Below the pieces are notes generated by a model. It saw only the letters and a program-made list of their open reading frames with translations. It made no database searches and was not told the origin of the DNA. The position numbers and the translations under genes were made by a program. This document shows, piece after piece, positions 50,905 to 63,972 of a DNA stretch of 64,000 bases; position 1 is the stretch's first letter, and each line of letters starts with the position of its first letter. Source of the stretch: Loxodes magnus (lineage: Eukaryota; Ciliophora; Karyorelictea; Loxodida; Loxodidae); contig CAMPDV010000118.1 of assembly GCA_946699065.1 (NCBI GenBank), positions 186,001 to 250,000 of the forward strand. Reading direction: 5' to 3'.

Positions 50905-52287
50905 TCATTGATAATGCTGAGACATATTTCGTGCAACTTTTAGCTCTCTTCTCATATTTCTAAGATCATTCTGCACAGACTTCTTGCTTTGAGAACCGTT
51001 TGTTTCTGTTAAAAATTTATTTTTTACATAATAATCATTTTAGCATTGCAATCTAGAATATGTATCTCGCTTTAATAAAGGTTTAAGCAGCTAGTCTAAC
51101 TAGTTTTCTATATTTAGTATTTTGGTTTCTATTTTTTAGCTTTGCTTCTGAGGAGATTCTTTCTGGTGGGCTTTTCTTATAATTTTGTTAATCTTTTGCG
51201 TTTTCAAATCTTAGGTAGTTTTATATATCATCTTTTGCTGGTTGACAAACTAGCAATAACGCTACGTAGAAGGCACTTCTAGTTCTTTATCATCAGCTTA
51301 AGATATTTCAGTTTAGAAATTCCCATATTTTGAGGTACTAGAAGAACATCTAAGATAAGTGTCATAATTATAAATATCACAAATATCATATTTCTTCATC
51401 GGATATTGTGAAGATCAAACTCGTTTATGCGTAGCTCTCTATATATTCTCTTAAGAACTTAATTATGGTATCATTTGATCAGAACCACCTCTTGAAGTTT
51501 TCTGCTAATTTTTAATCTTCAAGTAAAGAGGAGGAGAGTTTTTTCTCGTTGTTTAAGTACTCGAGGAAGATTTGATCTTAGCCTAAAACTGATTTAGATT
51601 CTATTAAATCTTTGAAATATTCAACTTTAAAACGTTCTTATGTTTACATATCTTTCGATACTTCTTTAACTTTTAAATCTCCTTTTTATCCATAATCTTG
51701 CTCATTCTCAATTACTTAGTAATAAACTACATCTTTTCCTCATAATTCATTTCGTCTGTTCTTTTCGTTTATTTAATTTCTTCGAAGTCTTTAAAATCTG
51801 AGTATATCAAATCTAGTCCTTTTAATAGTTTTTAGTCAATTCTAAGTGACATTCTTTTATCTCTTGAAAATAAGCTTTGTTCTTTTATCTAGCTTTGCTT
51901 TCTCTCTATCCTCTTAACTTTTTTATCGTTACTTTCTAGGATTTTAGTAGTAATCTACTTGCCTTCCTCTATTTACACTATTTTACTTTGTCTATCTAAA
52001 TTTCTAATTACAACTTTGTTAGATTCGCTATTTAAAGTCTAGTATTTCTATAGTTTAACCTTAGACAGCCTTAGAGGAGACACATCGAATTATATACTAT
52101 TTCTAATCGACTGAGGCATGCTATTGAACAACATCCTTTTGCTTTTTGCCGAAATTTAAGGTGCTCAATAATTCTTAGAATTGACTTCTAGATCTTTTTA
52201 ATTTTGGTTTTCCTAATGCAGCTAAGCCTTTTAATGATAGTACTTTTAGAGAGCTGATTAAGCAATTGAAATATCCTTTTAATCCAT
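50905..52287 (-). CDS. Basic, mostly disordered/coiled protein, unrecognised
   Basis: A single minus exon from ATG 52287 to TGA 50905-50907 gives 460 residues. The sequence is rich in Lys, Gln, Ser and Asn. A helical segment in the middle (residues ~130-230) contains many Lys/Arg, a Ser/Thr-rich linker follows, and a second helix comes before the C-terminus. There is no catalytic motif, zinc site or membrane helix. The next gene, the DUSP-like one, is on the same strand and ends 68 bp upstream of this ATG, the tightest clear gene spacing in the window. Confidence 0.75.
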
Positions 52288-52355
52288 TTACAAATTATTA
52301 TAATATATAAAGCTAAAATTAGTAATTACATTATTCTACCTTTTCTTATATTTTA

Positions 52356-54692
52356 TCACAAGTTTTTTCTACTCAGAGGAGAAAATTGCCTCATTGAAGC
52401 TTACGATGTGGATACTGATCGTTGGGGATTCTGATTCTAGTAAGTATTCATTTTCTGCTTCTTATCTAGGTTCTAGGATTGCAAGGTATATTTAATTCCT
52501 GGCGTTGGAGATGGTGGTCTGATACCAGTAGATGTTTGTGGTCTCACTATTTATTTTTTTTCAGGTGAAGTGTGTTCAATTTAATTCTACATAATTTTAG
52601 CTTTAGGAACACTGCCTTGGGGTTATTATTGCTACTTTTGCTTGTTTTTTTGTAAAATATCAACAGTAGCTCTATATATAAAGCATTACTTAACAGGGAC
52701 TCTTTTCTTTTATTCTATTTCATATGAACTTGCTAAATTGCCATTAAGAGGTCGCTACAAAGGTAAGTTATGGCTATTCTGAGAAAGAATAAAGGGACGG
52801 TTTTACTTTTCGGTTGCTTTGGAGGGAGTTTATGATTGTCTCTATATTTATTTTGGAGCATTTTCACCTCGAAGTGACCTGAATATTAAAAATTACCTAG
52901 GTGCAGATTCAGGTCTAACTTACTAGATTTTAAAATCTTGCTACTAGCGACTAAATATAAAATTATCTTACGATTTCAATAAAGGAGTGAAATCTCTTTT
53001 ATAGCTTGGTCCTTTTTTTTAAAGCTATGTATAAGTCACTGTCTGTAATGTGCTAGATTAAGCCATATTATTTACTGAGTTATATTCTTCTTTAACGGTT
53101 TAAGACAACTTGCCCTTGTTTTGTATCTACTAATTTTAAATTTAATCACTCTAAAAGTTATTGAAGTTCTGAGCTTTGTTAATTAAATTTTGCTTATTAT
53201 TATTTATTATTTAAGAAGAAACGGGATGTTAATTATGTAATCCAGACTAATGAATTTAGTTTGGTTAAAATTGACTTGTGTAATTATTAGTGGACTGAGC
53301 ATTTTGTCTGACTTAGGTTTAAAATTATTACTAGTCTTTTTAATACAAAGGCTTTTCTTATACCATCTGCTATTGGGTTCTTTAAATTTAATTTTGTTGT
53401 TATACGTTCATAAGATAGCTGCTAGCTTATTACTAAGACTATTAGGCTTATTGCTAATACTGAGAATTCTGGATTTGTTAATTTTAAGTATAGATCTTTT
53501 TATGATTTTAGTTATCATTCTATATTTAGTGCTAGTTCTATAAAGATTGCTAGGCTTGGAGTTTTTATTACTAGAATTGATTTTATTACTATTGCTATTG
53601 AAGGATTCTTTAGATTTACTATTAGGTTGTTTGCTAATGAAGTTAGGGAATTTGATTTTAGTATTAATTGTTGTTAACCTACTTGTTTTATTAGGGTTAA
53701 GCAGGTGAAGAAGGTCTTATTTTCTTGATTTACTTACTTTAGTCATTGTTATTGCTCTGATTAAAGGAAATTGCTATTTAATTTTAAATCTCTGCAGCTG
53801 TATAAGAGTGATTTTACGACTAGCTTACTGATGTACTCTAAGACTGTATACCTTTATAAGGCTACACTCCATCTTAATCTTTCAATTTTTAAGCAAGTAC
53901 TTAAGAAATATGCTTTAAAGGCACATAAGATTCAGCTGTCTTTGACCCTTTAAGGCATGATTTTATAACAGCACATCCATTTTAAACAGGGTTTCTTGAA
54001 GAGAAATGTGGATAATTAGTGAGTTTTTTAGAGTCATTAGAGCTGTGATCAGTTCAATTAATTCTCTAAGTTCTAGTCATTTTATTGGCTTCATTAGATT
54101 ATCTCTAATAGTCCTAGCCATTTCCTATTAATGAATTTAAGTAGGTGTTTCTTAGCAGCAATTCCTCTGAGTTCACATCAAGATCATCACTAAGTTCAGT
54201 TCATTTGCTAGTTTTAGCTGCTAGTCCTGCTTTGGACAGTCTATTTTCTAGAGCAGCTAGTTAGTGAATGAAACTAGCTCTTATTTCAAGATCAGGTCTT
54301 CTAGAGTTCATAAACTCTAGGGTTTTAAATAATGTTCATCTGAATTTTCTCATTAAATAAGCTACCACAACAGAACAAGAACGTGATTACCCTTTAATGC
54401 TGTGAACAAGTACACTTTCCCCTATAATAATAGCCTTCTCAATAAAATTACAAATATCAGTTAAAACTTGGTCTTTTAAATCAAAAATTATTTAAGAATC
54501 ATGATCTAGTCAATAATATGAAAGATACTACACCCCTATTGGCTCCCAATGGTTAGGCACTTATCTAGCTACACAATTAATTATATGCGTAACTTTGTTT
54601 GCAACTAGGAATTCTAAATCTTACGCTGCAAATTCATCCCCTATGAATAAACCGTCTTTTATTTTAATAGCTCCTAGTATTTCTATCTCCAT
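52356..54692 (-). CDS. Dual-specificity phosphatase-like pseudophosphatase with long Gln-rich tail
   Basis: The minus frame from ATG 54692 to TGA 52356-52358 is exactly 779 codons with no intron. Residues ~10-145 are a DUSP fold: FIGDEFAAQDLEFL, VTHIINC, a YLSYYWLDHD general-acid loop, the P-loop at 97-105 and a YLM helix. The P-loop reads HSIKGQSRS, so the catalytic Cys (HCxxGxxRS) is Ser98, as in STYX-type pseudophosphatases that bind but do not cleave phosphoproteins. From about residue 250 the protein is low complexity, with Gln/Asn/Ser-rich stretches coded largely by TAA/TAG, then Pro/Arg/Ser-rich sequence to the end. The prion-like tail may drive condensation. The antisense 97-codon frame at 53250-53543 is a shadow of the tail. 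Confidence 0.85.
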
Positions 54693-55768
54693 TTTTTAAT
54701 ACTCAATTGAAATTTCTCTAAATCTAACTAGTCATAATTAACTACTAAAACTATAATAAAATTAATGGATATTTGCAATTTCATTCCCTTTATGTGTTCA
54801 TTCCTATAGTCATTCTAAAAATTTAAAGGATCAAATCATTTTAATCTCTTCAATTATCAAAAGCATTCTAAGTAAATCAAGCAACTACATAAAATGCGTG
54901 CTTGCTTTCTTATAAGCTTACTATTATCTTTCAACCTTATCTCTCTTTTATCTTAAATAACTTAGGAAGATAATAACTTCACTATTAGATCTTAATAGAA
55001 TGCTCCTCAACTTTAATAGTAGCAAGCTTAACTTGAGAATAAATAGGTAAAACAGAGATTTCCAATTAAATATAAAGGTAAAGCATAAGATAGTAATAAG
55101 ATGAGTATTAGTCTAATCTAATATAGTAATAGTTAGTTCTATAGCTTTATATGCATTTTACTATTTATAGCTAGTTAATCGTTTAAGAAATATACTTACT
55201 CTCTAGTTCTCCTTATGTTCTACTTTAAGTTTGGTTAGTATACTGTTTTAGCCTTATAAACAGATTTTTTTTCTTGAGTTTATTTTACTAGTTAATAAGC
55301 AGTAAATTTTGGGGACAGTAAAAGTATAGTATTTTGAAGGGAAGGCATGATATGTTAGATTCAACTTTCATTCTAAGTAATTTTTCTTAGCTTCAAATAA
55401 GGCTTTTATTAGTCTATCTAGATACAAATAAGTTAGCTATTAATCAATAATATTAATTGAAGAAAAATCAGTTGCTTATACATATCAACTGAAGGTTACT
55501 TATAAAAAACCTAAAAAGCAAGATTAGAGTATAAGTAAAAAATTCTTTTAATTACAAGGAAAGAAAAAACACAGTAAAGAAGATAGCTCTTAGAAGGTAT
55601 TGAAAGATTGTAGGAGATAAAGAATTTGAAGGGCGTAGTTATAAAAGTAAAGGAGTAGAATAATAAATCAGCAAATGGTAGGATAATAATTAGTAAAAGT
55701 TAACTTGAGGATACTAAAAAGTAAGCTAAAGTTCCTTTTAATAGTTGATCATTTATACTTTCATAAAA
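54693..55768. other. Divergent AT-rich intergenic gap
   Basis: No supported feature is seen. It must include both promoters. Confidence 0.5.
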
Positions 55769-58646
55769 ATGGCATAGGCAACCAAATCTCCATCAGGTAA
55801 TTCGCAAGTAATAAATTTTAACGAAAGTAACTTATTTTTATTATGTGCCTTGTCACTTATATAGATCCTCCAAATTGTAAAATGATTAGCAAGCAGATAC
55901 TGAATTAGTTGTAGAAAGATTTATCCTCTTACAAAGGAATTGTAGTTAATCAGTGAAATAGAGCAGGAAGTGTGCTTCACTAGAAATTAGAATAAAATCA
56001 GGTAATATGCATTAAATAGAAAAGTGATGCTCTACTAGATTAGAATAACTGAGGACTGAAATCAAAAAGGTTTATCAGAGAGATGATTCTGTAGTATTCA
56101 CAGCTGTTCCTTATAAAAAATAAGCTTAGACTCAGAGAGATAATGAATAGGAAGACGTTCAGACTTAAAAAGAGAGTAAAATAACTTTCTTTAACTAAGA
56201 CTTACTATATAAAATATACTAGTCTGATGCAAAACTAATAAGAATTACATTAGAGTACTAAAATTTCAAGCCAACAGAGGGACATGATTGAAATATACTC
56301 TGAGTAAACGGGAAAATAAAAAAGTTCTTGTATTCTAATCTTAATGAGTACTAAAGAGTAAACCATTTCCCTAACTCCTAATAACTAACGAATAAAGATA
56401 AAATGATTAAAAACCTAAAAAGTTAATAAAAGAAATTTGCCTCTGAATATAATTTTTTCCCAGAGTCCTTTATACTGCCTGATGAATATTAAGACTTTTA
56501 TTAATATCATCTTAAAGAAAAACTACTTTGGATAGTTAAGCCAAATATGGGATCTCGAGGTATAGGAATCTACATAATTCAGAATGCAAACTAAATAATA
56601 AATAAGGAGAGCTGCATTATATAAAGATATATCCAAAACCCTTTGCTTATTAACGGACTTAAGTTTGATTTAAGAATCTATGTTGTCATTACCAACTATG
56701 AACCATTGAGAATATACGTATATAAAGAAGGACTCACTAGGTTTGCCACAGAAAGCTATATAGATGAGTCAAATAGAACTAACAAATATGCGCATCTAAC
56801 TAACTATTCAGTTAATAAAAACAATAAAAACTTTGTTTAGAATTCATCTGCTAAATTTGATGATCATGGACATAAATGAAGCCTGTCAGCTCTTTTCAAG
56901 CATTTGCAATAAGTAGGAGTGAATGTTGACTTATTGTGAGGTAGAATATATGATATCATGATAAAGGCTATAATTTCAACTGAGCATCTTGTTTATGCTA
57001 AAACTAAGAAATGACATTTAAAAAGGAACAACTGCTTCGAGCTTTTCGGTTTTGACATTCTAATAGATTCTGAATTAAGACCTTGACTTTTAGAAGTAAA
57101 TTTATCTCCTGCCTTAAACACAGACAGTCCACTAGACTATTATATAAAGTCTAACCTAATAGCAGATATGTTAACTTTAGTTAGAATTTATAACTATGAT
57201 AAGAGAAAAAATGGAGACATCATAGCTTAGTAAAGAATCCATGCTTGAAATAAAATGTAAAGCCCTTAACAAAATCCAGCAAACGAAGGCAATAACTATT
57301 AAATATCCGAAAGCATAACAGTCAAGTATAAATAACTGAATAAATAGCTGTTTGATGTATTTCTCGAGGAAGAGCGAAACTAAAACTTTATAAGAATCTA
57401 CCCAGCATAAGGGTCTAATTACTATGACAAATTCTTCATACACAAACGATGATTTAATACCATGGTATATAGAATCCTCTATAATGAAGACTTTATTTAA
57501 AACTTACTAGACTAACTCTAAGAAACCTAAAACTAAATGAAAAATAATTTAATCGAGAATGAAAAAGAGAAAAATAGAAATTCTAGCATTTTATAATGGA
57601 AGCTTTAAAGTATTTACAAGTAGAGTTTGTTTCAAAACTCGCTAAACTAGTCAACAAACTAAAATGAAACTGAAAATCAGATGTAAAGTACAACGCCAGT
57701 ATAAGAAGGAATGACCATTTAGTAGATTTCCTTTTGTACAATCTGCCATAAACGCACAATATGTCATTAAGGCTACTGCTAAAATTGCAATAGCACACTA
57801 AATTAAATCTAAAGTTATACAGACAGAGAAAAGATAAAATCAGAAAAGAATATTTTTCAGTGATAGAGCAAAGAAGCGAATAATGATAACTAGATTCAAC
57901 TGATAAAAGATTTGGCAATAGACTCAAATAGATGCTAAAGTACCGCAATTTAATAGACAAACGTTTAGATAACAAATGAAGAAATTTTCATAGAATACTT
58001 ATCAAGACTTTTAATAGCAATAAAGTAAATTGGGGAACAAAACTTAACTAAAAAGTAGTAAAGCTAAATCCAAGGTTTCATATAAAAGTACTAGTTATTT
58101 AGTAATTTTAAGTTTTAAGGTTTATCTCCAATGAATAAAAAAGGTATTAGAACTAAACAATTGCAAGATATTATCTTATATCATAGGAAGCAAAAGCTCA
58201 ATAATAGATACTTCCAATATAAAGTTGTTCCTGTTTTTGATTAGTTTAGTGACTTGTAACTTGAATAGTATCTTAGAAACTTTAAAGATGATACAATTAA
58301 TTGTTTAGTACATGTTAATGGCCCAGGGATTTTAGTCTAGGTTAGCTAGAAAATATAGTCAGACTTTAGAATAAGAAACAATGTATCTTAAATGTCCTTA
58401 ACTAAAAGACTGGATAGCTACAAAAGCTAAGCACTCGTTAAATAGAAAGGACCAGAAAACTTATAGTAAGAGAATGGACTTTACACACTTTCAGACAGAT
58501 TCAAAAGAAATTTAAACCGTTTAAGTAGTCCCATAAACGAAGATACGTTTGGAATAAGAGCTTTGCTATAATTACCTAAAATGAAAATTTAGTTAAAAAA
58601 AACTCCAGAAATGAGATAATTTGACCCTAATGCACATAATTAGTGA
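55769..58646 (+). CDS. Tubulin tyrosine ligase-like (TTLL) enzyme, probably polyglutamylase type
   Basis: The start is ATG 55769. Removing introns 55797-55827 (31 nt) and 56002-56019 (18 nt) gives exactly 943 codons to TGA 58644-58646. TTLL core motifs are intact: KPNMGSRGIGIYI at about 241, FDLRIYVVI, HLTNYSVNK, and CFELFGFDILID running into PWLLEVNLSPAL at about 422. These form the ATP-grasp site that adds Glu (or Gly) to tubulin tails. The PWLLEVNLSPAL form favours glutamylase-type TTLLs but is not decisive. A basic extension of ~500 residues follows, likely microtubule binding. Trp in GHKWSL, LLWGRIYD and RPWLLE is TGA. The 5' introns are inferred from splice ends and frame. Confidence 0.9.
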
Positions 58647-60381
58647 TGTCTATATAGTAAACAAATTTATTTTAACTTATTTCAAAATTATTTTGCTACT
58701 CTTAGCCCTAGAGTTATAACTCTACCTTTGGTTTTATAAGATAGGATATGCAAGTTAATATAAATAGAACTATCAGTTCATTTAACTAAATTAACTAGAT
58801 TATCTCTATTTTCTTCGAGGAATACTGCTACCAATAGAAGCTATAAATTTACTGCTTTCTAGAATAAGATTAAAAAAAGGATTAAAGGATCATGCAATTA
58901 GACTGAGATATATAAATTTTAAGTCTTATAAATTAAGATATCAATTAATAGCTCTAAGCCTAGTTATAGATTTAAGTGTAATCAAGCTAATTCATAAGAA
59001 GTTAATAAAATAAGCATCAAAATGAAAATTTTAAACATACAGTTACACTTAAATCTAGTTAGCATACTTAAAGTAACATACTATTAAATAGACATAAATT
59101 TGACCAAAGTACTTTAATAAAAATTAGATTAAATAGATTAAATATATAAATAAACATTATAGCTTAAAATATGTGATACAGTTAAGATACCAAGTATATG
59201 GAACTAAGCCAATTAGATAATAAAGCTATTAAATTACTTTTAAGCTTAATAATTGCACTTAAGCAATAGCTACTATCTAATTAGATAACCCCTTATAGTT
59301 GAACTATTAGAAGGTTATAATTATAGAAGTAACTTAATTGAAACAGCTTAATTTACTTTATTTCAGAAACTTACTTTTTAAAATTTAGTAGTTAGATAAC
59401 TATCAGGTTTAGCAATGAGCTACTTAATTTTGATAAAATATTACTTTAGAGATGGTTTATTTAGAAGGGTATAATAGTAAGCATAAATATACCAATAGCT
59501 TCAATATTTAATAATGTAACTAGGATTTAAAATTGGTTAAGTTTAATACCTATTGCTTATCTTAAATTGTACCAAGTATAGTATATTTTCTCTTAAATGT
59601 AGCTAGTTAATTACTTTTATATTAGATAATAAATTTTAGCAACATAAAGCTTGAAAAATAGACAACTAGGGAAAAGAGAAGAGGATTAGAAGCTAATTTT
59701 AAATAAATAGGGAACGTAAGAGTTATTGATAATACTTAGACTATAAAACTTCACTATAGATAAATGCTATATTAATTAGAGCAACTCTTTGATACAGTAG
59801 TATTAACTTCACTCATTAAGCAGATTAAACTAAATTCTTAAATTAGATTAGAAGGCTTAGCATGTAACAATAAATGTGATATCGAATAATCTTTTAAGCA
59901 TTACCAAAGAGTTTATTTCAGGTCCCACTACTAGCATTTCTCTTAGAATCCTGAGATTTTTACATCAAATATAGTTATACTTATTTGCTGTATGAAAGAA
60001 GGTTGTTTTGCATTATTCTATATAGTAATATAGCATAAATATGCTCTATTATTAAACCTATAAATTAGAAATTGATTAGCAGTATACTTGACATTTTAAA
60101 TCTTCTTTCTTTAACAATTTAGCAGTTATCAATACACTCAAAAAGCCAAACTTCTAGAAAGCATATTAGCTTTAGTATAATAGTTCAGTATACTGATAAT
60201 TACACCCCTAAGCTATAGCATAATAAGATACGTCAATAAATCTTACATTAAGTAGCAAGGGGTTTTAATAAGGAGTTAAAGGATAAGAAGAAGTGAGAAT
60301 AATATAAGGTTAGAGAAAGAATAGGTAGTAGAGTATAATTTGTGGTAGCTTATTAAAAATAAACTACTAAATCTATAATAA
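58647..60381. other. Long AT-rich intergenic gap
   Basis: About 1.7 kb without supported features. Confidence 0.5.
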
Positions 60382-63150
60382 ATGATTATTAAAACGTTGC
60401 TTCCTTTTTAAAACTTTCCCTAAGATTTGACACTTCAGTTTCCTTGGAAGTTCTAGATAGAAGGGAAAAGCGTTTAGTTCTAGAGGTATGACAAAAGCTA
60501 CTCCAAAAATTTCAATGGATCTAAGAGTAGTGCAAACTCTCCTAATATACTAGATAAGTAATAAGTACTTAAAGAGTAAAAGCACTTCTATGAGGATATA
60601 CTTTAAAAGTCTAAAAATAGTCTTTATGAAGGAAAGCAAAAACGTAAGTACACAGTTGCCTTTGCAAAGTATAAAGACGAGCATATGAGAAACTATCTAG
60701 AGCAATAAATTGAGAAGATAGACTAAGATATTTAGAAAACTACTTAAGAGATACAACAATAAGCTGAGTCACTCAGCTCTCAAAGAGTCTCTTAAGTCTT
60801 TGAAAGTAATCTTTAAACTTTATCAAATCAAAGAAGGTTTAAATAGAACTTAATGGCAAGCAAAATGTTTGTAAATGATAACAGGAATTTAAGTTGGTAG
60901 AGAAGGATCATAAATAAGCAAATAGATGCCTAACAAGTATGGGGCAATAAAATATTCTAGTTAAATGAGTAAAAGGACAAATGTAGTTCTGTAAGGATTA
61001 ATAAATCTGAATTTTGTGATAATTAAATAGGGAAATAAGAATAAACTGATATTAATTAGGCAGCGTATTAGAGTCAGTATGAATAGTTTTAAGATAACGG
61101 AATTTTGCAGATTTTAGAAGAGTAGAGTAAGCAGTTTGATTATAGCGAACAAGTATAGTAAAATATTTAAAATAAATAAAGTGAAGAAGCTGTTATACCT
61201 AAGTAAAAGTAGATAGGATCTAATAATTCTACAAATATGAAAGGAAGACTTGTTTTCTAGAACCAAAGATAGCTTACTGCTAATCAAAACCCTATTAAAT
61301 AGTCTAAAGTATAATAAGAATAGAATAAAACTATTTAAGATCAAAATATCTCATAAAACATTGATTTGGAGTCAAATGATATCTTCACTAAATCCTAAAA
61401 TTTGAGTTAAAACTCCTTGAAAGAAACCAAAAGTACTAAAAACTTATTACAAGAAAAAGAAAAAAGTGAAGTCCAAACAAGTGAAAGAAAGAACAAACTA
61501 CTATGTTTCAGAAAAAAACTTAAAAGGAAGAAATCTCTTCCAGTCAGTAAACGGAACAAAGAGGAAAAAACTTAAAGTTCTTTTAAGAAATGACAATAAG
61601 AAATCGAATAAAAGTAGCAGCAGCAAGCAAATTAGTATTAAATTATAATTAAATCATCCTAATAAACCCAACCTTCTTCATATTAGAATTCGATAAGCAA
61701 ATAGGTTAATTCTGATACTAAGAATTCTATTTTTAGCAAATAATAAACGTATTAGAATCAAGAAATTCTAAGTGACAGATAGTTTTTAAAAAGGACAAGT
61801 ACTGCAGGTCCAAATTTAAGAACAGTAGATGAATAGCGAGAATCTTCAAATAAGAATAATTAAATTATATAGAGTAAAAATGCTAAAGTATAGTAAGCTT
61901 AGTGAAGCAACAATTTCTCTAATTTTAGTAGATCATTCAGTAGAGCTATTGCAAATTTAAGGCCTTAATTAATGAAAAGTAATGATACTAGTTTTAGCTT
62001 AAATCAAAGTACTATAATTGAAAAGCAGGCATAAGATAGAAGTTTATTTCAGCAAGGCATACAAAGACCTAAATCTTAATGCAGTTCGAGAATTAACAAT
62101 TAGAACAAATCAAGTTAGTTTATACACACCTAAAGGAGAGTGGTGCTGCCAAAAGAAACTAGCAAAAATTAATAATTAATTCATCCAACATTTAGACTAG
62201 AGAAAAGAACATACCCTGAAATGTGTTCCACTCTCAGCTTTTATTATGATAAGTTAAAGGGAGATAGAATTGAATTGATTCACTGTGATAAAATAAATGC
62301 CGTTTTGAAGAACTTACATATTTCTATTCAACCACTCTTAGCTAATTTCGAAATGTCTTACTAATGTCTGTGCGAAAATAATATAGAATGCTTAAATGCA
62401 GCAATTACTGAAAGAGTACCTGTAAGTAGCTGGTTTGAGGGTGAAAAAGTGACGACCTTTATTCATATAATAAAACTAAAAATAAGAAACTCTAAAGAGC
62501 CAAATGATCCTAGCAAATTTTTAAATAAAGCTACTTGTCTTGCCTTATTGTTTCATGAACTTGCCCACATTAAATACATGAACCATGAAAAAGAATTTAT
62601 GCTCTTCTTACGATAAATCTATAACTATGCAACCAAGAATAGAATATTCATCTAAGACACTCATATGTTGCCAAGCTCAAGAAAATGAGAATAAAAAATA
62701 TTTGAAACTTCTGGAATTGTTTAAGAAGAGGAGTTAAAGCATTTATGGGATCTAGAAAAGGCAAGAGAGAAGGAAAAAACGATAGACAAACTAATAGAAG
62801 AAAGCAAAGGATAGTGCGTTAAAGTGGAATAAATCTAAACTCATATTTAAAGTAATTTGCTAAATTAAGTAGCCATTATTTCACTTTTCTCATCACTAGC
62901 TTATTTAACTCTAAATCTAGCTTTACTTAAGTTAGATTCCTTATTTAAAGTTATAGTTTATATCTTATCCAAAGTTCCTTCTTTTTAATTGTTAATTCTT
63001 ATCATAATAGTAGGAATGAGAATCTCAAGGATAAACTTACTTTAGCTTACTTCATCTAAATTAATGTTAAAGTCTGGGCTTAGTCAATAAAAATTTAGTG
63101 CTTTGTATATTATTAAGGAGTTTGATTTACTCTTCAGTAAAAAAAGTTGA
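60382..63150 (+). CDS. WLM-domain metalloprotease-like protein with C-terminal membrane segments
   Basis: A single frame from ATG 60382 to TGA 63148-63150 is exactly 923 codons. Residues ~1-560 are hydrophilic, Gln/Asn/Ser/Lys-rich and probably disordered. A WLM fold begins near 590 (TFRLEKRTYPEM). The zinc site HELAHIKYMNHEKEF has His725, Glu726, His729 and His735, all expected ligands. WLM proteases (Wss1/SPRTN-related) degrade DNA-crosslinked and SUMO-linked proteins. After a charged helix, two hydrophobic segments lie near residues 835-900, so the C-terminus may be membrane-inserted, unlike Wss1. No SUMO- or Cdc48-binding motif was identified. Catalytic residues are intact. Confidence 0.87.
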
Positions 63151-63972
63151 ATGAATTAACTAATCTAGAAGTGGGTAAACCAGCATAGGTAACTAAATTT
63201 AGCAGTTAGAATTTAATAAATTTTAATAAATAATTAAAGCTATTATAATAAGAGAGCTATAACTAACTTCTCTTATAAGGTAATATCTAAACTACCTTTA
63301 CTTATAATCAAATACTTTATCCTTTCATATGCTGTAGAAACATTGTTTTGGAAGAAGTTCTATTATCATTATGAAGTTTGACTGTTTTCTATATTTTTAA
63401 AGGACTATAAATAGAGTTTAATAGATAAGTTTATGAATGGATAGGTATAAAGATAATTGCTAGGTACTAGACAAACTAATAATGATTGCAGATAAAGGAA
63501 AATAATCTATTTGCTATTATTGGTTAAACTGATTAAATAAATGGACTCAAAGCTATCTATGCAAACTAAATGAACCTATATATTATACCTTAGCTTGCTT
63601 AAACAGCTTATTAAAGTCAATTTGCTTAAATAATATCCAATTCCTTCTTTGTAGATTTACTTTCATTTAATCAATAAACGAGGCACAATTATCTAATGAA
63701 CTGAAAGCTTTAATTTAGAAATAAGATAAAGTAAAAGATATATTAAGTAGGAGTAAATATAAATAGTTTATTACCAATCATAAAGCTAAACTGCTATAGA
63801 GTTATTAAGCTAATACTAACTAACTTTATAGAGCAATTTATTTTATTTATTTCTAAACTTTAAACCTTTACAATACTTTATTCTTAAGTATTAAGCTTTA
63901 AGTACTAGAAATTATAATTTCTTATCCAAACTTAATAATTGTTTAGATCTAGGTATTTTATCCTTAGTATAG
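63151..63972. other. AT-rich intergenic gap
   Basis: No supported feature is seen before the possible gene start at the right edge. Confidence 0.45.

Noticed and set aside
53250..53543. 97-codon hydrophobic plus-strand ORF resembling a membrane protein
   Set aside because: Complement of the Gln/Asn-rich tail of the DUSP-like gene, whose frame is exactly 779 codons from ATG to TGA.
57177..57975. Minus-strand ORFs of 88 and 130 codons
   Set aside because: Antisense to the TTLL gene's basic C-terminal region.
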